From Harmothoe impar (lineage: Eukaryota > Annelida > Polychaeta > Phyllodocida > Polynoidae): a stretch of 64,000 nt of DNA. The notes under the pieces were generated by a model that ran no database searches, was not told the DNA's origin, and saw only the letters and a list, made by a program, of their open reading frames with translations. Within the stretch, counting starts at the first letter, position 1. Each line of letters begins with the position of its first letter. Where the stretch lies: contig OX381721.1 in NCBI GenBank assembly GCA_947462335.1, forward strand, positions 2,418,001 to 2,482,000. The letters are read 5' to 3'. The position numbers and the translations under genes were made by a program. Below, piece after piece: positions 1 to 11,300 of the stretch.

Positions 1-525
1 TCTACCGTATTTTCATGATTGACTAAATTGGGGTGATAAGGGGGGATTCTGAGGCAGGTTGTAGTGGTAGGATTATAAGGGGGTATTCTGAGGCAGGTAG
101 CAGTGGTAGGGTAATTAGGGGGTATTTTTAGGCAGGTCGTTGTGGTAGGGTTATTAGGGGGTATTCTGAGGCAGGTAGTAGTGGTAGGGTAATTAGGGGG
201 TATTTTGAGGCAGGCAGTAGTGGTGGGGTAATTAGGGGGTATTTTCCGGCAGGTTGTTGCACTGGAGTAATTAGGGGGTATTCTGTGGCAGCTAGTAGTT
301 GTAGGGTGATTAGGGGGTATTCTGAGGCAGGTAGTAGTGGTAGGGTAATAAGGGGGTATTTTTAAGCAGGTAGTAGTGGTAGGGTAATAAGGGGGTATTT
401 TTAGGCAGGTAGTAGTGGTAGGGTAATTAGGGGGTATTCTGAGGCAGGTAGTAGTGGTAGGGTAATAAGGGGTATTCTGAGGCAGGTGGTAGTGGTGGCG
501 TAATAAGGGGGTATTTTTAGGCAGG
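1..525. repeat. 39-bp minisatellite, block 1
   Basis: Tandem unit of about 39 bases with the core GGTAATTAGGGGGTATTCTG and GCAGGTAGTAGTGGTA. Because 39 is a multiple of three, long frames stay open and read as 13-residue repeats; this is not a gene. The array runs off the left edge and is broken by a hairpin element at 526. Confidence 0.95.
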
Positions 526-1100
526 TACAGTAAAATCTCATTATAAGGAGCACTTTTTGGCAAGGCAAATTTACTCCTTGTAACCAACCTTCCTTGTAAC
601 CGATTTTGGTCATATTATATATACCTGCCCCCCCCTAACAGGTCCGTCCCTACACCCATGTAGGCTGCCCACATCACAGGAGAAGTCCTGACAAAGCCCC
701 CCTCCTCCCCCTGCCCTCACAGGTCCACACCTACACCCATGTAGGCAGCCCACATCACAGGAGAAGTCCTGACAAAGCGCCCCCTCCCCCTGCCTTCCCC
801 CCTCACAGGATGCACCTACACCCTTGTAGGCTGCCCATATCACATGGGAAGCTCTGACAAAGGTTAGTCCACACAGCATTACAGGGGCTGTAGGATATAA
901 TTATGAGATTTTTTCAATGAAAATTGACATATTATCTTAAAATAAATTGCTCCTTATATAAGATTTTTGGCTAGAAATGCTCGTTCTAAGAGTGTTTTTT
1001 TACTAAAGAAATGTATAGAAAAGGTTTTGGCACTGCAAATGTGCTCCTTATAACCGTCTGCTCCTTATAACCGTCCTCCTTATAACGAGATTTCACTGTA
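526..1100. mobile_element. pogo/Tc1-like hairpin element (MITE) inserted in the 39-bp array
   Basis: Ends are TACAGTAAAATCTCATTATA and, inverted, TACAGTGAAATCTCGTTATA. The flanks read GCAGG-TA-element-TA-GTAGTGG, and the uninterrupted array reads GCAGGTAGTAGTGG, so insertion duplicated a TA dinucleotide. The middle holds about three copies of a subrepeat of roughly 75 bases (core ACACCCATGTAGGCTGCCCA). No transposase, so non-autonomous. Confidence 0.85.
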
Positions 1101-2032
1101 GTAGTGGTAGGGTAATTAGGGGGGATTCTGAGGCAGGCAGTAGTGGTAGGGTAGTAAGGGGGTATTTTGAGGCAGGTAGTAGTGGTGGGGTGATTAGGGG
1201 GTATTTTTAGGCAGGTAGTAGTGGTAGGATAATTAAGGGGTACTTTTAGGCAGGTAGTAGTGGTCAGGTAATTAGGGGGTATTTTTAGGTAGGTAGTAGT
1301 GGTGGGGTAATTAGGGGTATTCTGAGGCAGGTAGTAGTAGTGAGATAATTAGGGGGTATTCTGAGGCAGGCAGTAGTGGTAGGGTAATTAGGGGATATTT
1401 TTAGGCAGGTAGTAGTGGTAGGGTAATTAGGGGGTATTCTGAGGCAGGTAGTAGTGATAGGGTGATAAGGGGGTATTCTGAGGCAGGTAGTAGTGGTAGG
1501 GTAATTATGGGGTATTCTGAGGCAGGTAGTAGTGGTAGGGTTATTAGGGGGTATTCTGAAGCAGGTAGTAGTGGTAGGGTAATTAGGGGGTATTTTGAGG
1601 CAGGCAGTAGTGGTGGGGTAATTAGGGGGTATTTTCAGGCAGGTTGTTGCACTGGGGTAATTAGGGGGTATTCTGTGGCAGCTAGTAGTTGTAGGGTGAT
1701 TAGGGGGTATTCTGAGGCAGGTAGTAGTGGTAGGGTAATAAGGGGGTATTTTTAAGCAGGTAGTAGTGGTAGGGTAATTAGGTTTTTTTTTTAGGCAGGT
1801 AGTAGTTGTAGGGTAATTAGGGGCTATTTTTAGGCAGGTAGTAGTGGTAGGGTAAGGAGGGTTTTTTTTTAGGCAGGTAGTAGTGGTAGGGTAATTAGGG
1901 GGTATTTTTAGGCAGGTAGTAGTGGTAGGGTAATTAGGGGGTATTTTTAGGCAGGTAGTAGTGGTAGGGTAATAAGGGGTATTCTGAGGCAGGTGGTAGT
2001 GGTGGCGTAATTAGGGGGTATTCTGAGGCAGG
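1101..2032. repeat. 39-bp minisatellite, block 2
   Basis: Same 39-base unit as block 1, with variants (some units have a run of T replacing GGGGGTATT). With the adjoining element it forms a composite unit repeating at about 1505 bases (compare 526 and 2033). Confidence 0.93.
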
Positions 2033-2524
2033 TACAGTAAAATCTCATTATAAGGAGCACTTTTTGGCAAGGCAAATTTACTCCTTGTAACCAACCTTCC
2101 TTGTAACCGATTTTGGTCATATTATATATACCTGCCCCCCCCCCTCACAGGTCCATCCCTACACCCATGTAGGCTGCCCACATCACAGGAGAAGTCCTGA
2201 CAAAGCCCCCCTCCTCCCCCTGCCCTCACAGGTCCACACCTACACCCATGTAGGCCGCCCATATCACATGGGAAGCTCTGACAAAGGTTAGTCCACACAG
2301 CATTACAGGGGCTGTAGGATATAATTATGAGATTTTTTCAATGAAAATTGACATATTATCTTAAAATAAATTGCTCCTTATAAACGATTTTTGGCTAGAA
2401 ATGCTCGTTCTAAGAGTGTATTTTTACTAAAGAAATGTATAGAAAAGGTTTTGGCACTGCAAATGTGCTCCTTATAACCGTCTGCTCCTTATAACCGTCC
2501 TCCTTATAACGAGATTTCACTGTA
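2033..2524. mobile_element. second copy of the pogo-like MITE
   Basis: Same termini and flanking TA as the copy at 526-1100 and the same junction with the 39-bp array, but shorter (492 against 575 bases), mainly because it has about two of the internal 75-base subrepeats instead of three. It was probably carried along when the array was duplicated rather than inserted a second time. Confidence 0.83.
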
Positions 2525-3425
2525 GTAGTGGTAGGGTAATTAGGGGGGATTCTGAGGCAGGCAGTAGTGGTAGGGTAGTAAGGGGGTATTTTCAGGCAGG
2601 TAGTAGTGGTAGGGTAATTAAGGGGTATTTTTAGGCAGGTAGTAGTGGTAGGGTAATTAGGGGGTATTTTGAGGCAGGTAGTAGTGGTGGGGTGATTAGG
2701 GGGTATTTTTAGGCAGGTAGTAGTGGTAGGATAATTAAGGGGTATTTTTAGGCAGGTAGTAGTGGTGGGGTAATAAGGGGGTATTCTGAGGCAGGTAGTA
2801 GTGGTAGGGTAATTAGGGGGTATTTTTAGGTAGGTAGTAGTGGTAGGGTAATAAGGGGGTATTTTTAGGCAGGTAGTAGTGGTCAGGTAATAAGGTGTTT
2901 TTTTTAGGTAGGTAGTAGTGGTGGGGTAATTAAGGGTTATTCTGAGGCAGGTAGTAGTGGTGAGATAATTAGGCGGTATTCTGAGGCAGGTAGTAGTGGT
3001 AGGGTAATTAGGGGGTATTCTGAGGCAGGTAGTAGTGGTAGGGTAATTAGGGGGTATTCTGAGGCAGGTAGTAGTGGTAGGGTAATTAAGGGGTATTTTG
3101 AGGCAGGTAGTAGTGGTAGGGTAATTAGGGGGTATTTTTAGGCAGGTAGTAGTGGTAGGGTAATAAGGGGGTATTTTTAGGCAGGTAGTAGTGGTAGGGT
3201 AATTAGGGGGTATTCTGAGGCAGGCAGTAGTGGTAGGGTAATAAGGGGGTATTTTCAGGCAGGTTGTTGCACTGGGGTAATTAGGGGGTATTCTAGTGGT
3301 AGTGGTAATTAGGGGGTATTCTGAGAGAGGTAGTAGTGGTAGGGTAATTAGGGGGTATTCTGAGGCAGGCAGTACTGGTAGGGTAATTATAGGGGGTATT
3401 TTTAGGCAGGAATTACTGGTGAGGT
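2525..3425. repeat. 39-bp minisatellite, block 3
   Basis: Continuation of the 39-base array to about 3425. The minus strand holds a 339-codon open frame made entirely of 13-residue repeats, a consequence of unit length, not of selection that I can see. 3426-3883 is unique-looking DNA with a few weak GCATCATG-type repeat traces and no gene. Confidence 0.92.
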
Positions 3426-3883
3426 GCATGTCAGCATGTCTAGTGTGCGACCCTCAGAGGATTAAAGCAGGTGACGAGCACCATATGCTGCTGAGATGTG
3501 ACCGTGCATGAACCCAGTCCTAGCCAGTAACCACCATCATATAGGCATCATAGTATAGTGTAACCTTTACCAAAGGATAGACATGGTGGGGGGTTCCTCT
3601 TTTCCCTATTGAATTTAAGAAATGGCCATGTCACCCTGTCAAATTTAGGAAATACCCATGTCCCATATCACCATCTCCTATATTCCTCATATCCCATGTC
3701 ACTAAGTTGGGAGAGCTAAAATGTCCCCTTTAGGGCTGCACACTGCTTTAATGCACTGTTTTTTTTTGGTTGACATGCTGCATATATGCTGCTGCAGTAT
3801 GATGAGTAACTCGGCAGGGATGTATGCATCCATAGCTCCCGGAATCTGCTCAATGTTCATGTTCATTTCTAAGTGGTCCCGGG

Positions 3884-5566
3884 ACCTCCATAGAATAGGG
3901 TTGTCACACTTCTAAGTGCCCCCAGGCCCTCCATAGAATAGGGTTGTCACACTTCTAAGTGGCCTGGGACCTCCATAGAATAGGGTTGTCACACTTCTAA
4001 GTGGCCTGGGACCTCCATAGAATAGGGTTGTCACACTTCTAAGTGGCCCCGGGACCTCCATAGAATAGGGTTGTCACACTTCTAAGTGGCCCCGAGACCT
4101 CCATAGAATAGGGTTGTCACACTTCTAAGTGGTCCCGGGACCTCCATAGAATAGGGTTGTCACACTTCTAAGTGGCCCCGGGCCCTCCATAGAATAGGGT
4201 TGTCACACTTCTAAGTGGCCCCGGGCCCTCCATAGAATAGGGTTGTCACACTTCTAAGTGGCCCAGGACCTCCATAGAATAGGGTTGTCACACTTCTAAG
4301 TGGGCCCTGTAACCACCATAGAATAGGGTTGTCACACTTCTAAGTGGTCCCGGGACCTCCATAGAATAGGGTTGTCACACTTCTAAGTGGCCTGGGACCT
4401 CCATAGAATAGGGTTGTCACACTTCTAAGTGGCCTGGGACCTCCATAGAATAGGGTTGTCACACTTCTAAGTGGCCTGGGACCTCCATAGAATAGGGTTG
4501 TCACACTTCTTAGTGGCCCCGGGACCTCCATAGAATAGGGTTGTCACACTTCTAAGTGCCCCCAGGCCCTCCATAGAATAGGGTTGTCACACTTCTAAGT
4601 GGCCCCGGGCCCTCCATAGAATAGGGTTGTCACACTTCTAAGTGGCCCCAGGACCTCCATAGAATAGGGTTGTCACACTTCTAAGTGGCCCCAGGACCTC
4701 CATAGAATAGGCTGGTCACACTTCTAAGTGGCCCTGGGACCTCCACAGAATAGGGTTGTCACACTTCTAAGTGGCCCCGGGACCTCCATAGAATAGGGTT
4801 GTCACACTTCTAAGTGGCCCTGGGAATTCCATAGAATAGGCTGGTCACACTTCTAAGTGGCCCCAGGACCTCCATAGAATAGGGTTGTCACACTTCTAAG
4901 TGGCCCAGGACCTCCATAGAATAGGGTTGTCACACTTCTAAGTGGCCCTGGGACCTCCATAAAATACGGTTGTCACACTTCTAAGTGGCCCCGGGACCTC
5001 CATAGAATAGGGTTGTCACACTTCTAAGTGGCCCTGGGAATTCCATAGAATAGGCTGGTCACACTTCTAAGTGGCCCCAGGACCTCCATAGAATAGGGTT
5101 GTCACACTTCTAAGTGGCCCAGGACCTCCATAGAATAGGGTTGTCACACTTCTAAGTGGCCCTGGGACCTCCACAGAATAGGGTTGTCACACTTCTAAGT
5201 GGCCCCGGGACCTCCATAGAATAGGGTTGTCACACTTCTAAGTGGCCCTGGGAATTCCATAGAATAGGCTGGTCACACTTCTAAGTGGCCCTGGGACCTC
5301 CATAGAATAGGGTTGTCACACTTCTAAGTGGCCCCAGGACCTCCATAGAATAGGGTTGTCACACTTCTAAGTGGCCCCGGGACCTCCACAGAATAGGGTT
5401 GTCACACTTCTAAGTGGCCCTGGGAATTCCATAGAATAGGGTTCTCACACTTCTAAGTGGCCCTGGGAATTCCATAGAATAGGGTTGTCACACTTCTAAG
5501 TGGCCCCGGGACCTCCATAGAATAGGGTTGTCACACTTCTAAGTGGCCCCGGGACCTCCATAGGGA
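3884..5566. repeat. 43-bp minisatellite, about 39 copies
   Basis: Unit about 43 bases, core AGAATAGGGTTGTCACACTT then CTAAGTGGCCCCGGGACCTC. Copies differ mostly in the CCCCGGGACC part and in variants such as GGCTGGTC for GGGTTGTC. Unrelated to the 39-bp array. Confidence 0.96.
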
Positions 5567-5773
5567 CCTAATACATGGTAGAGTGCCCCCCCCCCTGGCT
5601 GCCATGCTGCAGTGGTTATCCAATACATGGTGGAGTGCCCCTAGACAGCCCCAGCCTCATCTGAGAGTTACAGCTGTACCTAGGGTTGTTATGATAAGGA
5701 TCTCAGTGGATGGGATATCAAAAAGATATGGTTCAAGATGCCCCTTTAAGAGCCCCATAGTGCCTTAATGTAG

Positions 5774-5945
5774 TTGCCCTTTGTTGGTATGATGCATGGC
5801 TGCAGCGCTGGCAAGCAACTCGCCAGGGCTACATTCATGCATCATGCTGACCGTGCAGGGTTAATGCACTTGGAAAGGGTAGGCATGATGACTGAGTACA
5901 GCAATGCTGCATATGAAGACCAGGGTTCTGAAACCAGTATGCAAC
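5774..5945. repeat. GCATCATG nested-palindrome element, partial
   Basis: Contains CAAGCAACTCGCCAGGGCT and CATTCATGCATCATGCTGACC, core words of the palindromic family seen complete at 27141-27391. Only part of the element is recognisable. 5946-6315 has no feature that I recognise. Confidence 0.6.
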
Positions 5946-6315
5946 CCCTCAAGCGTTAGTTAGGGTTAGGTAAATAGCTTTAGTTGGACCACCCCCCCCC
6001 CCCAGCCACTATAAGGCATAGAGAGCCCTGGTGCTGCATTCATGCATGGTAATGAAAAAGGGCACATTCCATCACTATGAGACACCAAACATTGAGTGAT
6101 ATCAGAGGCATCGTCCAAAGTTGCCTCTTTATCATGCACATTGTCACTTCCTTTCTATTGCTACTGTTGATTTGAGAATCTGTGCAGAGGTCCAGGCTAC
6201 ATCTTGAATCTCCATCCCTGTGACATTCTACACTGCTGTACTCACACACCCAACAAGGACCCAGTGGTAGCTGCAGAGAACACACCAACCAGATGGAGCT
6301 GTGAGTATGTGTATA

Positions 6316-6470
6316 TATCTGTATGTATTAAAGCAGCACATAGTGTTTCAGGGCAGCCTGCCTGCCTACTTACCTACCTATCTACCTACTTATCTGTATG
6401 TATTAAAGCAGGCCAGAGTGTTTCAGGCTATCCTGCCTGCCTACTTACCTACCTATCTACCTACTTACTG
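6316..6470. repeat. two copies of a roughly 75-bp repeat
   Basis: TCTGTATGTATTAAAGCAG and CCTGCCTGCCTACTTACCTA occur twice in the same order about 75 bases apart; the inner part is a CTAC/CTTA microsatellite. Confidence 0.85.
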
Positions 6471-6475
6471 GGGCA

Positions 6476-8338
6476 GTGCTAAAACCATAAGCAACCAGAA
6501 AAGGCCCCTAAATTCACTTAGACATTCTAAACTAGAAAAGGGCCCCCAAAATTCACTTAGACCTTCACAACCAGAAAAGGCCCCTAAATTCACTTAGACT
6601 GTCACAACTAGAAAAGGGCTCCTAAATTCACTTAGACCTTCATAACCAGAAAAGGCCCCTAAATTCACTTAGACTGTCACAACTAGAAAAGGGCTCCTAA
6701 ATTCACTTAGACCTTCACAACCAGAAAAGGCCCCTAAATTCACTTAGACTGTCACAACTAGAAAAGGGCCCCTAAATTCCTGCAGATTGTCTCAACAAAT
6801 AACTGGAATATGGGCACCTAATATCACCTCAACTGACACAAGCACAAAAAGGGCCCACAACTAGAAAAGGGCCCCTAAATTCACTTAGACCTTCACAACC
6901 AGAAAAGGCCCCTAAATTCACTTGACTGTCTCAACAATAAAAGGTGCCCCTATATTCATTTAGACTGTCAAAACTAGAAAAAGGGCCACTAAATTCATCA
7001 GAAAAGGCCCCTAAATTTGACTTAGACTGTCACAACTAGAAAAGGGCCCCTGAATTCGCATGATTTCACTGGATTTGCATTTAATTCACTAAGCCTATTA
7101 CAACCAGAAAAAGGCCCCTAAATGTATAATGGATGTCACAGCTGGAATAGGGGCCCCTAAATTTATTTATACCATTATAACAATAAAATGAACAATGGTT
7201 CTCACCACAAGAAAAGTTGACCCTGAATTCACATGGACTGTCATCACCAGAAAAGGGCCCCTAAATTCACTTAGACCTTCATAACCAGAAAAGACCCCTT
7301 AATGGACTTAGATGGTCATGACTGAAAAAGAGCCCCTAAATTCACTTAAACCTTCACAACCAGAAAAGGCCCCTAAATTCACTTAGACTGTCACAACTAG
7401 AAAAGGGCTCCTAAATTCACATAGACCTTCATAACCAGAAAATGCCCCTGAATTCACTTAGACTGTCACAAGTAGAAAAGGGCCCCTAAATTCACTAAGA
7501 CCTTCACAACCAGAAAAGGCCCCTAAATTCACTTAGACTGTCACAACTAGAAAAGGGCCCCAAATTCACTTAGACCTTCACAACCAGAAAAGGCCCCTAA
7601 TTTTACTTAGACTGTCACAACTGGAAAAGGGCCCCTAATTTTACTTAGACTGTCACAACTGGAAAAGGGCCCCTAAATTTACTTAGACTGTCACAACTAG
7701 AAAAGGGCCCCTAAATATACTTAGACCTTCACAACCAGAAAAGGCCCCTAAATTCACTTAGACTGTCACAACTGGAAAAGGGCCCCTAAATTCATTTATA
7801 CCATTATAACAATAAAATGAACAATGGTTCTCATCACAAGAAAAGGGGACTCTAAATTCACATGGACTGTCACCACAAGAAAAGGGCCCCTAAATTCACT
7901 TAGACCTTCATAACCAGAAAAGGCCCCTAAATTCAATTAGACTGTCACAACTAGAAAAGGGCCACTAAATTCATTTAGGCCTTCACAACCAGAAAAGGCC
8001 CCTAAATTCACTTAGACTGTCACAACCAAAAAAGGCTCCTTAATTCACTTAGACTGTCACAACTAGAAAAGGGCCCCTAAATTCAATTAGACCTTTACAA
8101 CCAGAAAAGGCCCCTAAATTCGCTTAGACATTCACAACCAGAAAAGGCTCCTAAATTCACTTAGACTGTCACAACTAGAAAAGGGCCCCTTAATTCAATT
8201 AGACCTTCGCAACTAGAAAAGGCCCCTAAATTCACTTAGACTGTCACAACTAGAAAAGGGCCCTTAAATTCACTTAGACCTTCATAACCAGAAAGGGCCC
8301 CTTAATTCACTTAGACCTTCACAATTATAGAAAAAGTT
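6476..8338. repeat. 37-bp satellite, array 1
   Basis: Unit about 37-38 bases, alternating two types: CTTAGACTGTCACAACTAG with AAAAGGGCCCCTAAATTCA, and CCTTCACAACCAG with AAAAGGCCCCTAAATTCA, giving a dimer of about 75 bases. The same repeat, including an irregular insert (TGATTTCACTGGATTTGCAT near 7061), returns at 56211-57312. Confidence 0.95.
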
Positions 8339-8384
8339 AGATTGTCTCAACAAGAAACTGGAATATGGGCCCCTAAAATAACCT

Positions 8385-11300
8385 ATATCTCTCAAAATTG
8401 ATTTTTCTTATGCCAGGCACCTCAAAGTGGATATGAGGATATTTTAAACAAAAATGGTTGAAAGCCATTAGAATGGTGACATTGTGCCAGAGCTTTCCAA
8501 TGTAAAATCTATGCTGCCCATCTTACAAGCCGTACTGACTCTCCCGAATGCCAGAGTCAAGCTATCTCTCTCAAAATTGATTTTTTCTGATGCCAGGCAC
8601 CTCAAAGTGGATATGTGGATCATTAAAACAAAAATGGTTAAAATCCTTTAGAATGGTGACATTGTGCCAGAGATTTCCCATGTAAAAGCAATGTTGACAC
8701 TGCTAAAAGCCATACTGACTCTCCTCCATGCCAGCGTCAAGCTATCTCTCTCCAAATTGATTTTTCTAATGCCAGGCACCTCAACGTGGATATGTGGATC
8801 ATTAAAACAAAAATGGTTGAAACCCTTTAGAATGGTGACATTGTGCCACAGCTTTCCAATGTAAAATCCATGCTGCCCATCTTACAAGCCATGCTGACTC
8901 TCCCCAATGCCAGAGTCAAGCTATATCTTTCTAAATACTTTTTTCTGATGCCAGGCACCTCAAAGTGGATATGTGGATCAATAAAACAAAGATGGTTGAA
9001 ATCCTTAAGAATGGTGACATCGTGCCAGAGATTTCCCATATAAATGCCACGTTGACCCTGCTATAGACCATACTGACTCTCCTCAATGCCAGAGTCAAGC
9101 AATCTCTCTCCAAATACTAGAGTCAAGCTTTCTCTATCTAAAAAGCTTTTCCTAATGCCAGGCACCTCAAAGTGGATGTGTTCATCATTAAAACGAAAAT
9201 GATTGAAACACTTTAGAATGGTGACATTGTGCCAGAGCTTTCCCATGTAAATGCCATGTTGACACAACTACAAGCCATGCTGACTCTCCCAAATGCCAGA
9301 GTCAAGCTATCTCTCTCCAAATAGATTTTTCTAATGCCAGGCACATCAAAGTTGATATGTGGATCATTAAAACAAAAATGGTTGAAACCCTTTAGAATGG
9401 TGACATTGTGCCAGAGCTTTTCCGTGTAAAATCTATGCTGCCCATCTTAAAAGCCATGCTGACTCTCCCCAATTCCAGAGTCAAGGTATCTCTTTCTAAA
9501 TACTTTTTTCTGATGCTAGGCACCTCAAACTGGATATGTGGATCATTAAAACAAAAATGGTTGAAACCCTTTAGAATGGTGACATTGTGCCAGAGATTTC
9601 CCACTTAAAAGCCAGGTTGACACTGCTACAAGCCATGCTGACTCTCCCCAATGCCAGAGTCAAGCTATCTCTCTTTAAATAGATTTTTCTAATGCCAGGC
9701 ACCTCAAAGTGGATATGTGGATCATTAAAACAAAAATGGTTGAAACCCTTTAGAATGGTGACATTGTGCCAGAGATTTTCCATGTAAAATCCATGCTGCC
9801 CATCCTACGAGCCATACTGACTCTCCCGTATGCCAGAGTCAACCTATCTCTTTCTAAATATCTTTTTCCGATGCCAGGTACCTCAAAGTGGATAAGTGGA
9901 TCATTAAACAAAAAATGGTTGAAACCCTTTAGAATGTTGACATTGTGCCAGAGATTTCCCATATAAATGCCACGTTGACCCTGCTATAGACCATACTGAC
10001 TCTCCCCAATGCCAGAGTCAAGCTATCTCTCTCCAAATAGATTTTTCTAATGCCAGGCACATCAAAGTGGATATGTGGATCATTAAAACAAAAATGGTTG
10101 AAACCCTTTAGAATGGTGACATTGTGCCAGAGCTTTCCCATGTAAAATCTATGCTGCCCATCTTACAAGCCATGCTGACTCTCCCCAATTCCAGAGTCAA
10201 GGTATCTCTTTCTAAATACTTTTTTCTGATTCTAGGCACCTCAAACTGGATATGTGGATCATTAAAACAAAAATGGTTGAAACCCTTTAGAATGGTGACA
10301 TTGTGCCAGAGATTTTCCATGTAAAAGCCATGTTGACCCTGCTACAAGCCATGCTGACTTTCCCCAATGCCAGAGTCAAGCCATCTTTTTCTAAATATCT
10401 TTTTCTGATGCCAGGCACCTCAAAGTCGATATATAGATCATTAAAACAAAAATGGATGAAACCCTTTAGAATGGTGACATTGTGCCAGAGCTTTCCCATA
10501 TAAAAGCTATGTTGACACTGCTACAAGCCATACTGACTCTCCCGAATGCCAGCGTCAAGCTATCTCTCTTTAAATTGATATTTCTGATGCCAGGCACTTC
10601 AAAGTTGATACGTGGATCATTAAAACAAAAATGGTTGAAACCCTTTAGCATGGTGACATTCTGCCAGAGCTTTCCCATGTAAAATCTATGCTGCCCATCT
10701 TACAAGCCATGCTGACTCTCCCCAATTCCAGAGTCAAGGTATCTCTTTCTAAATACTTTTTTCTGATTCTAGGCACATCAAACTGGATATGTGGATCATT
10801 AAAACAAAAATGGTTGAAACCCTTTAGAATGGTGACATTATGCCAGAGATTTTCCATGTAAAAGCCATGTTGACACTGCTACAAGCTATACTGACTCTCC
10901 CGAATGCCAGTGTCAAGCTATCTCTCTCCAAATAGATTTTTCTAATGCCAGGCACCTCAAAGTTGATATGTGGATCATTAAAACCAAAATGGTTGAAACC
11001 TTTTAGAATGGTGACATTGTGCCAGAGCTTTCCCATGTAAAAGCCATGTTGAAACTGCTACAAGCCATACTGACTCTCCCCAATGCCAGAGTCAAGCTAT
11101 CTCTCTCCAAATAGATTTTTCTAATGCCAGGCACATCAAAGTGGATATGTGGATCATTAAAACAAAAATGGTTGAAACCCTTTAGAATGGTGACATTGTG
11201 CCAGAGCTTTCCCGTGTAAAATCTATGCTGCCCATCTTACAAGCCATGCTTACTCTCCCCAATTCCAGAGTCAAGGTATCTCTTTCTAAATACTTTTTTC

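Noticed and set aside
1..3425. Telomeric repeat (TTAGGG)
   Set aside because: TTAGGG occurs once in each 39-base unit, not as a hexamer array.
2410..3429. 339-codon open frame on the minus strand
   Set aside because: Made of 13-residue repeats from the 39-base minisatellite; the unit length being a multiple of three keeps it open. No domain and no start context.
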